From an uncultured Acidimicrobium sp. (GTDB taxonomy: Bacteria; Actinomycetota; Acidimicrobiia; Acidimicrobiales; Ilumatobacteraceae), in assembly GCA_903853285.1 (NCBI GenBank), contig CAINTF010000059.1, forward strand, positions 1-5,229: DNA of 5,229 nt. Direction: 5' to 3'. The notes under the pieces are model-generated. The model was not told the origin of the DNA. It searched no databases and saw only the letters and a program-made list of their open reading frames with translations. Below, one piece after another: positions 1 to 4,545 of this stretch. Each line of letters begins with the position of its first letter. The stretch's first letter is position 1. Both the position numbers and the translations under genes were made by a program.

Positions 1-95
1 GCATTGGATAACACGGGAACCGGGGGAGTATCGAGGGGAAGTTGGGCGGGCAACACGCTCGTGACCGCAACGAGCATGCTGAGCACAATGCCCAT
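1..95 (-). CDS. Partial 5' end of a probably exported protein, possibly a PBP4-type D-Ala-D-Ala carboxypeptidase
   Basis: Only the first 31 codons are inside the window; the gene runs off the left edge. The ATG at 95-93 has a purine-rich site, GAAAGG, at 109-104 with 8 nt spacing, and an in-frame TGA lies a few codons upstream, so this start is well supported. The peptide begins MGIVLSMLVAVTSVLPAQ, a hydrophobic stretch ending in small residues like a signal peptide, although it lacks the usual N-terminal lysine or arginine. A proline-rich segment ending PVPVLSN follows. From memory, a Pro-Val-Leu-Ser segment just after the signal peptide occurs in actinobacterial PBP4-family D-Ala-D-Ala carboxypeptidases, which trim peptidoglycan cross-links outside the membrane. 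That identity is an inference from very few residues, and no catalytic motif is visible. The gene lies 82 nt downstream of ribH in the same direction and may be cotranscribed with it. Confidence 0.5.
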   Translation of the reverse strand, partial: MGIVLSMLVAVTSVLPAQLPLDTPPVPVLSN

Positions 96-109
96 AACGA
101 TCGCCTTTC

Positions 110-133
110 ACTCACAAGAGAGTTCTTGCGAGT
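110..133 (-). other. Perfect inverted repeat (RNA hairpin) abutting the ribosome-binding site of the downstream gene
   Basis: Read on the minus strand, ACTCGCAAGA (133-124) pairs with TCTTGTGAGT (119-110) over 10 positions, one of them a G-U pair, around an ACTC loop. The stem ends directly next to the GAAAGG site at 109-104 of the partial gene. No U-run follows, so it is not a standard intrinsic terminator. It could be an mRNA-stability or translation element between ribH and the next gene. Confidence 0.55.
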
Positions 134-146
134 TGCGCCAATGTGT

Positions 147-160
147 GCGGCACTAGCCGC
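147..160 (-). other. Short GC-rich hairpin after ribH
   Basis: GCGGC and GCCGC form a perfect 5-bp stem with a 4-base loop, 17 nt after the ribH stop codon. The run of six T's on the minus strand (174-169) lies upstream of this hairpin rather than after it, so the arrangement is wrong for a rho-independent terminator of ribH. Its role is unknown; chance is possible for a stem this short. Confidence 0.35.
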
Positions 161-177
161 GTATGTGCAAAAAATGT

Positions 178-642
178 TTAGCGCAGCGCCTTCAACACAT
201 TTGCCATCTCGATGGCTCCAATCGCAGCTTCTTCGCCCTTGTTGCCAGCGCCTGGGCCAGATCGCTCAACTGCCTGCTCAACGTTTTCAACAGTGAGAAC
301 AGCAAAGCCGATTGGCATGCCTGTCTCGAGCTGTATCTGTGCGATCGAGTCGGCAACTGGGCCTGCAACGTATTCGAAGTGCGCTGTTTCACCACGGATT
401 ACTGCGCCAAGAGTGACGAGTGTGTCGTAGCGACCACTAGTGGCCATTGCTTTTGTGGCGATTGGAATCTCGAATGCACCAGGCACCCACACAACATCAA
501 CGTTGCTCTCACTTACGCCATGCGCACTCAATCCACGTTTTGCGCCGTCGAGTAGTGCAGTAACGATGAACTCGTTGAAGCGCGAGCACACAATGCCAAC
601 GCGCATTCCTTTTCCGTCGTGCGAACCTTCAAATGTGGTCAT
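178..642 (-). CDS. ribH: 6,7-dimethyl-8-ribityllumazine synthase
   Basis: This 154-residue protein condenses 5-amino-6-ribitylaminouracil with 3,4-dihydroxy-2-butanone 4-phosphate to give 6,7-dimethyl-8-ribityllumazine, the direct precursor of riboflavin. It is cytosolic, and members of the family assemble as pentamers or 60-subunit shells. Length is normal and all core motifs are present: RFNEFIV at 21-27, PGAFEIP at 54-60, GAVIRGETAHFEYV at 79-92 with the expected catalytic His88, the phosphate-binding Arg127, and NKGEEAA at 134-140. The ATG at 642-640 overlaps the ribBA stop codon as ATGA, and GAGAAGAG inside the ribBA tail lies just upstream as the likely ribosome-binding site. Translational coupling to ribBA is therefore expected. 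It is the last visible rib gene and should share control by the upstream FMN riboswitch. Confidence 0.97.
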   Translation of the reverse strand: MTTFEGSHDGKGMRVGIVCSRFNEFIVTALLDGAKRGLSAHGVSESNVDVVWVPGAFEIPIATKAMATSGRYDTLVTLGAVIRGETAHFEYVAGPVADSIAQIQLETGMPIGFAVLTVENVEQAVERSGPGAGNKGEEAAIGAIEMANVLKALR

Positions 643-1919
643 GATTTACTCTTCTCGTTTGGTTGTTTTGTTGTTTGCTTATCGATATCTGATCCGTCAA
701 ACACATGACCCATACGGTCGCGCTTGGTGCGCAAGTACGAAGCATTTTCTGGTGTCTCTAAAATGCTGAGCGATACTCGCTCAACAATGGAAAGTCCGTA
801 GCCAGCGATGCCGCCGTACTTTGCAGGGTTGTTGGTCATCAGGCGCAACTCTCGAATTCCGAGGTCGGCCAAAATTTGCGCGCCAATGCCATACTCGCGA
901 CTGTCGACAGGCAAACCCAATTCAGTGTTTGCATCAACTGTGTCAAAGCCCTGATCCTGCAATGAGTACGCACGAATCTTGTGAGCAATGCCGATGCCAC
1001 GACCTTCGTGACCACGCAAGTACACAACAACGCCGCGACCCTCCGCATCTATTTGTTGCATCGCTGCAGCAAGCTGCGGTCCGCAGTCGCAACGCTTGCT
1101 ACCAAACACGTCGCCGGTGAGGCACTCGCTATGTACTCGGGTGAGCACCGGCTTGCCGTCATCAACAGTGCCTTTAACAAAGGCAAGATGTTCGATGTCG
1201 TCAACAGTGTTGCGATATGCAACGCAGGTGAAGCCGCCCCATTCGGTTGGAACAGCAGCAGAGCCCATGCGCTCGACAAGTCGCTCATTGTGACGGCGGT
1301 AATCAATCAAGTCAGCAATGGACGACAGCAACAAGTTATGTTCGGCGGCAAACTTGCGCAGGTCTGGTAGGCGCGACATAGTGCCATCGTCATTTTGGAT
1401 TTCGCAAATGATTCCGGCCGGTTCGCAACCAGCCATGCGTGCCAAGTCGACAGCGGCTTCGGTGTGTCCTGCTCGCTTGAGCACGCCACCTTCGCGGGCA
1501 CGCAACGGAAAGATGTGGCCAGGGCGAGCAAATGCCCCATGCGTAATAGTCGGATCGGCCAAGCCACGCAATGTCGCCGCACGATCGGCTGCTGAAATGC
1601 CAGTTGTCGTACCTTCCAATAGATCGACTGAGATAGTGAATGCGGTTCGATGGCTCTCGGTGTTGTGATCGACCATGAGCGGCAGGCGCAAATCGTCGCA
1701 GCGCTCACCGGAAAGGGGAGCAACAACAACGCCCGAAGTGTGGCGCACGATAAACGCAATCTTTTCAGCAGTTGCAAACTGAGCAGCCATGATCAGGTCG
1801 CCTTCGTTTTCGCGATCTTCGTCGTCGACCATCACGATCATCTCGCCACGGGCGATTGCGGCAATCACATCTTCAATTGGGGCCATGCCGTTGTCGTGTG
1901 AATGTTGGGGGGTGTTCAT
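639..1919 (-). CDS. ribBA: Bifunctional DHBP synthase / GTP cyclohydrolase II
   Basis: This 426-residue fusion starts both branches of riboflavin synthesis. The N-terminal DHBP synthase domain (about 12-210) turns ribulose 5-phosphate into 3,4-dihydroxy-2-butanone 4-phosphate and formate. The C-terminal GTP cyclohydrolase II domain (about 215-405) opens GTP, releasing formate and pyrophosphate. The first domain shows DDEDRENEGD (32-41), RPGHIFPLR (132-140), GHTEA with His152 (151-155), and Glu173 before NDDGTM. The second shows zinc ligands Cys266, Cys277 and Cys279, YLRGHEGRGIG (300-310) with Arg307, and DSREYGIGAQIL (339-350) with Tyr343. Oddly, the TSGVVV segment (61-66) has Val66 where the family usually has an active-site cysteine. 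The frame is open to 2015, but ATG at 1919 is chosen: AAGGA lies 6 nt upstream and the longer form would overlap ribD. The last 18 residues are a hydrophilic tail that also carries the ribH ribosome-binding site. Confidence 0.96.
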   Translation of the reverse strand: MNTPQHSHDNGMAPIEDVIAAIARGEMIVMVDDEDRENEGDLIMAAQFATAEKIAFIVRHTSGVVVAPLSGERCDDLRLPLMVDHNTESHRTAFTISVDLLEGTTTGISAADRAATLRGLADPTITHGAFARPGHIFPLRAREGGVLKRAGHTEAAVDLARMAGCEPAGIICEIQNDDGTMSRLPDLRKFAAEHNLLLSSIADLIDYRRHNERLVERMGSAAVPTEWGGFTCVAYRNTVDDIEHLAFVKGTVDDGKPVLTRVHSECLTGDVFGSKRCDCGPQLAAAMQQIDAEGRGVVVYLRGHEGRGIGIAHKIRAYSLQDQGFDTVDANTELGLPVDSREYGIGAQILADLGIRELRLMTNNPAKYGGIAGYGLSIVERVSLSILETPENASYLRTKRDRMGHVFDGSDIDKQTTKQPNEKSKS

Positions 1920-1925
1920 AGTGTG

Positions 1926-1930
1926 TCCTT
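1926..1930 (-). promoter_or_regulatory. ribBA ribosome-binding site
   Basis: AAGGA on the minus strand, 6 nt before ATG at 1919. It is the clearest Shine-Dalgarno match in the window and fixes the ribBA start over the longer open frame reaching 2015. The 31-nt ribD-ribBA gap that holds it also contains the AT-rich palindrome TTATTAATAA (1933-1942), which would leave the region weakly structured. Confidence 0.7.
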
Positions 1931-1950
1931 GTTTATTAATAAGTTGGGTA

Positions 1951-2940
1951 TCAGTAAGTAGAAGCTGGTTCGAGGATGATCTCGATGTCGTTGTCGAGAA
2001 CTTGGGTTGAAACAATGTGACCGTTCATCATTGACGACATATCGGTTGATTCAACGAGTGCATGTGGTGATTCGCTTCCACCAGCGATGATCGGTGCAAG
2101 ATGAAGTACGTATTGATCAATCAATTGCTCATTGTGAAACGAAGTGGCGACGCGCGGTCCGCCTTCGACCATCAACTGAATAACACCTTCGTTCCCAAGT
2201 GTGTCGAGCAGATCGGGAAGTGACCCATTCCATTCGAGGCACGGGTTTACTTTGTCGGTTGGTGAGACATTGCCCAGTACTACGCGCCGTGGTGATGGGC
2301 CGTGAACATCGCGAGTTGTGAGCGATGGATTATCGGCGCGCACGGTGCCTGCACCGACCAAGATTGCGTCGCTTTCTGCTCGCAGTTGATGCACGCGCTT
2401 GCGTGCAGTCTCGCCAGTAATCCACTGAGAGTTATCGGGCATTGCGACACGTCCATCTAAGGTCATCGCCATTTTGAGAATTACGTATGGGCGGCCCGTG
2501 CGACGGTGGTGCAGATACGGCGCGAGTTGTTGTGCGACGAGCGTTTCCTCGACGCCGACCTCGACGGTGATGCCCGCATCACGCAACTGCTTGATGCCAT
2601 TTCCTGCAACTTGTTTGTCGGGGTCAATGATGCCAACAACTACGCGAGAAATCTTTGCATTAATGATTGCTTGTGTGCATGGGCCAGTTTTTCCGGTGTG
2701 GCTGCATGGCTCGAGTGTTGTGTACAACGTTGCGCCTTGACTGTTTTCGCCAGCAGCTTGAAGTGCCACAACTTCGGCGTGCGCTTCACCAGGCTGCATT
2801 GTTGCACCACAAAAAACTTGGCCATCAATTGCAACTACGACTGCACCAACCCAAGGGTTTGGACGACTGCGCAAGCGTGCGTCAACAGCAGTGTCTACTG
2901 CCAATCGCATCATCTGCTCATCAAGTGTTTTCACAGTCAC
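1951..2940 (-). CDS. ribD: Bifunctional diaminohydroxyphosphoribosylaminopyrimidine deaminase / 5-amino-6-(5-phosphoribosylamino)uracil reductase
   Basis: The 329-residue protein carries out the second and third steps after GTP cyclohydrolase II: deamination of the pyrimidine ring, then NADPH-dependent reduction of the ribosyl side chain. The zinc deaminase domain (about 5-145) shows NPWVGAVVV (28-36), HAE with zinc ligand His54 and proton-shuttling Glu56, and LEPCSHTGKTGPC (76-88) with ligands Cys79 and Cys88. The reductase domain (about 150-329) shows LKMAMTLDGRVA (155-166), SQWITGE (171-177), VGAGTVRADNPSLTTR (195-210) and LMVEGGP (256-262). At 329 residues it is shorter than the well-known RibDs of about 360; the missing part lies between PRRVVLG (217-223) and LMVEGGP. 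The frame runs upstream into the riboswitch, so GTG at 2940 is preferred, with GAAAG 5 nt before it. A second GTG at 2934 is possible. Confidence 0.94.
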   Translation of the reverse strand: MTVKTLDEQMMRLAVDTAVDARLRSRPNPWVGAVVVAIDGQVFCGATMQPGEAHAEVVALQAAGENSQGATLYTTLEPCSHTGKTGPCTQAIINAKISRVVVGIIDPDKQVAGNGIKQLRDAGITVEVGVEETLVAQQLAPYLHHRRTGRPYVILKMAMTLDGRVAMPDNSQWITGETARKRVHQLRAESDAILVGAGTVRADNPSLTTRDVHGPSPRRVVLGNVSPTDKVNPCLEWNGSLPDLLDTLGNEGVIQLMVEGGPRVATSFHNEQLIDQYVLHLAPIIAGGSESPHALVESTDMSSMMNGHIVSTQVLDNDIEIILEPASTY

Positions 2941-3056
2941 TATTTCTTTCGTTGTGTTGTCGTGTTTGCCTGGTTCGCCTCGTGCACTAGATGCAGGGCG
3001 TGGACAAAGACAACGAAAGCAGGGCAAGCACAAAGAGCGCATGCACAACTCAGCTG
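2941..3056 (-). promoter_or_regulatory. Riboswitch expression platform with a predicted stem hiding the ribD ribosome-binding site
   Basis: This spacer links the aptamer to ribD. On the minus strand CTTTCGTTGT (3019-3010) is the exact complement of ACAACGAAAG (2955-2946), which contains the only plausible ribD ribosome-binding site, GAAAG, 5 nt before the GTG. The helix can be extended by 3008-3007 with 2958-2957 and by 3005-3003 with 2961-2959. Its loop holds a smaller hairpin at 3000-2976 (CGCC/GGCG and TGCA/TGCA). No U-run follows, so control of translation start is more likely than transcription termination. Two competing pairings are also visible: GTGCTTGCC (3031-3023) with GGCAAACAC (2970-2962, one mismatch), and GGGAGCAAG at the aptamer 3' edge (3067-3059) with CTTGCCC (3028-3022, one bulge). 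Which pairs form with FMN bound cannot be settled by eye. Confidence 0.6.
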
Positions 3057-3178
3057 TTCTTGCTCCCATCCGGACTCTGACCGTCGGCCCTGGAATTTCA
3101 CCAGATCAACCTCACGATTGCTCGTGAGGTTCGCGGGCTTTAACCGCCGGTAGGGGATTTCACCCAACCCTGCAAGAA
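3057..3178 (-). ncRNA. FMN riboswitch aptamer (RFN element)
   Basis: The minus strand carries the hallmark RFN segments in order: GGGTGAAATCCCCTACCGGC, GGTTAAAGCCCGCGA, then GGTGAAATTCCAGGGCC, GACGGTCAGAGTCCGGATGG. The closing P1 helix is a perfect 7-bp match, TTCTTGC (3178-3172) with GCAAGAA (3063-3057). The variable stem is a perfect 10-bp helix, AACCTCACGA/TCGTGAGGTT (3131-3108), capped by a GCAA tetraloop. RFN elements bind flavin mononucleotide and switch off riboflavin synthesis or transport genes when FMN is plentiful. This one lies directly upstream of ribD in the same direction and should control ribD, ribBA and ribH together. Confidence 0.97.
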
Positions 3179-3258
3179 ATACTCAAATTGCTATGTACCA
3201 ATAAGGCTAAGGGTTGAAGCGACCGGTGGCACGAGCCAACGAGATTGCCTTGATGCGC
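3179..3258 (-). other. Gap between the transporter gene and the riboswitch; no clear promoter or terminator
   Basis: This 80-nt stretch should hold either a terminator for the upstream gene or a promoter for the rib operon. I see only a weak TGGC/GCCA hairpin (about 3239-3228) with no U-run, and an AT-richer part near 3200-3180 with TACATA as a poor -10 match and TTCAAC about 15 nt upstream as a poor -35 match. Neither is convincing, so read-through from the transporter gene into the riboswitch remains possible. Confidence 0.3.
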
Positions 3259-4194
3259 TTAGGCGTGAGCCGATTGTGGCAGGTTTTCGCCTCGTTTGAT
3301 CTCTGCGCGAGTCAGCAATAGCACGCCACCCAAAATAAGTGCTCCTCCAAAAACTTGGCGGAGGGTGAATTGCTGATTGAGAAAAAACATGCCAGTGAGA
3401 CCTGCGACCAATACTTCCCAAGTTTGAATCACTGCACTTTTGCTCGCGCCAATGCGGTTCATGCCCGCAAAGAAAATTCCCATTGCGCCGATTGTGCCCA
3501 CAAGCCCAATCTCGAGAGCGGGCAGCCACACGTCTGCAACATACGGCATGGTGGTTGGTAGGCCGTGTGGGTTGAGTAACCAGATCACTGAAAACGAAAA
3601 TCCGGCGCCGGCAAACACGAGCATTAAACCAGTAGTGAGTTCGGCTCGAGGCATGACTGCGCCTGCGAGCACCGAATAAAACGCGTAAGCAAATGCACCG
3701 ACAACTATAAAGATGACGCCCTTCATTTGACCGCCCGAAACGTCACTGGCGCTGAGTATCACGCCGATGATGGTGGTGACAAGACATGGCCAGATAATTG
3801 CTGGCGGTTTGTGTTTGTAGAGCGCCCACCCAAACAACACAACAACAATTGGATAAAAATAAAAAATCACCATTGACAAACCGCTGGGCAAATATTTGAG
3901 CGCGTTGAACATGCACACGCTGTTGGCATACAAACCAATCGCCCCCAGCAGGAAAAGTTGGATCGTTGTTTTTGGTGTTGGCCAATTGGTTCGACCAAAG
4001 CGCACAGTGCGAACAGTGAAGAGCACGAGGGTCGCGATGATGTAACGCGATGTCATCAACCCAAACGGGTCAGCCCCATATTTAAAGGCGTGATAAACAA
4101 AAATTGGAGTAATGCCGTAGAGAGATGAACTTATTAGTCCGAGAACAATTCCAAGAACGCCTTGGTTTTTTAAAACGTTCTGGCTTTCTGGCAC
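3259..4194 (-). CDS. EamA-family (drug/metabolite transporter superfamily) permease
   Basis: This 311-residue integral membrane protein has about ten hydrophobic helices (near 12-37, 44-64, 75-98, 104-125, 130-151, 156-180, 186-207, 219-247, 252-272 and 276-296) arranged as two EamA repeats of five. Family-typical segments are SRYIIATLV in helix 2, NALKYLPSGLSMVIFYFYPI in helices 3-4, and QVFGGALILGGVLLL in helix 10. The usual Gly-Glu before the last helix reads Asn-Gln (LNQQFT, 272-277). DMT proteins export or import small metabolites, and substrate cannot be read from sequence. Its neighbour, the rib operon, suggests a flavin, but it lies upstream of the riboswitch and is not under its cis control. 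The start is GTG at 4194 with no good ribosome-binding site, 9 nt after the upstream gene's stop, which points to translational coupling. Confidence 0.88.
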   Translation of the reverse strand: MPESQNVLKNQGVLGIVLGLISSSLYGITPIFVYHAFKYGADPFGLMTSRYIIATLVLFTVRTVRFGRTNWPTPKTTIQLFLLGAIGLYANSVCMFNALKYLPSGLSMVIFYFYPIVVVLFGWALYKHKPPAIIWPCLVTTIIGVILSASDVSGGQMKGVIFIVVGAFAYAFYSVLAGAVMPRAELTTGLMLVFAGAGFSFSVIWLLNPHGLPTTMPYVADVWLPALEIGLVGTIGAMGIFFAGMNRIGASKSAVIQTWEVLVAGLTGMFFLNQQFTLRQVFGGALILGGVLLLTRAEIKRGENLPQSAHA

Positions 4195-4203
4195 ACAGCA
4201 AAA

Positions 4204-4500
4204 CTAGTCGTTGAGACCAAGTGCTTCGTCACGTGCACGGTCACGTTTGACAATGCTGCGCGAGATGCGCACACCAATAATGACAAGTGCGGCGATCATG
4301 ATGCCGAATGTGGCATATTGCATCGAGCCACCTCGGTCACCAGATAACACAGGCTCGCTTCCACATCCTGGTTTTGGATAGAGGCCAATGCAGTCACTGG
4401 CGTTGTGCCCACCGTACGGGTCTGGAATTGTGCCGAGAAGAGTGGAGGGGAATACAACACGAGTTGTTTGGGCGATTTGCATACGACTCCATCGTCCCAT
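4204..4500 (-). CDS. Small single-helix membrane protein of unknown function with a two-cysteine N-terminal segment
   Basis: I do not recognise a named family for this 98-residue protein. The N-terminal half contains PYGGHNASDCIGLYPKPGCG (28-47) with Cys37 and Cys46, then SGDRGG (53-58). One hydrophobic helix (about 60-79) is followed by a basic tail (RISRSIVKRDRARDE, 78-92). By the positive-inside rule the tail should be cytoplasmic and the cysteine segment outside the membrane, where the cysteines could form a disulfide; this is inference. The start is ATG at 4500, or less likely ATG at 4482, which has GGAG 4 nt upstream and would give 92 residues. The gene is 9 nt upstream of the EamA transporter gene and divergent from guaA across 45 nt. 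The coherent layout of cysteines, helix and basic tail, and the tight spacing, argue that it is real. Confidence 0.72.
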   Translation of the reverse strand: MGRWSRMQIAQTTRVVFPSTLLGTIPDPYGGHNASDCIGLYPKPGCGSEPVLSGDRGGSMQYATFGIMIAALVIIGVRISRSIVKRDRARDEALGLND

Positions 4501-4545
4501 CTCTGAGGCTCAAATACCACTGTTCAACTACAGTCTTTGGTCACT
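4501..4545. promoter_or_regulatory. Divergent intergenic region between the small membrane protein gene and guaA
   Basis: Only 45 bp separate the two start codons, so promoters for both directions must lie here or overlap the coding regions. On the plus strand TACAGT (4529-4534) matches four of six bases of a TATAAT -10 box and ends 11 nt before the guaA ATG. No -35 box is evident, which is common in actinomycetotes. No Shine-Dalgarno sequence precedes guaA, so its mRNA could be leaderless or nearly so. On the minus strand I see no convincing promoter. Confidence 0.35.

Noticed and set aside
166..192. T-run after the ribH stop as a rho-independent terminator.
   Set aside because: Only a weak 3-bp stem precedes the six T's, and the better hairpin (160-147) lies after them.
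42..296. Plus-strand 84-codon open frame at the left end, and similar frames opposite ribH.
   Set aside because: They are antisense to ribH and the next gene, with no ribosome-binding site or recognisable domain.
1920..2015. A 32-residue N-terminal extension of RibBA.
   Set aside because: It would overlap ribD, is Ser/Thr-rich and unlike the family. The ATG at 1919 has a good AAGGA site.
2946..3019. The long stem before ribD as an intrinsic terminator.
   Set aside because: The sequence after the stem is AAATAGTG with no U-run, and the stem covers the ribosome-binding site, which fits translational control better.
2941..3069. Extension of RibD upstream to an ATG at 3069.
   Set aside because: The extra 43 residues are encoded by the aptamer edge and expression platform, and RibD proteins begin close to the deaminase domain.
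2506..3153. A 215-codon plus-strand open frame opposite ribD and the riboswitch.
   Set aside because: It lies antisense to a conserved enzyme and a structured RNA, its protein is cysteine-rich and of low plausibility, and it matches no family I recognise. It is a shadow of ribD codon usage.
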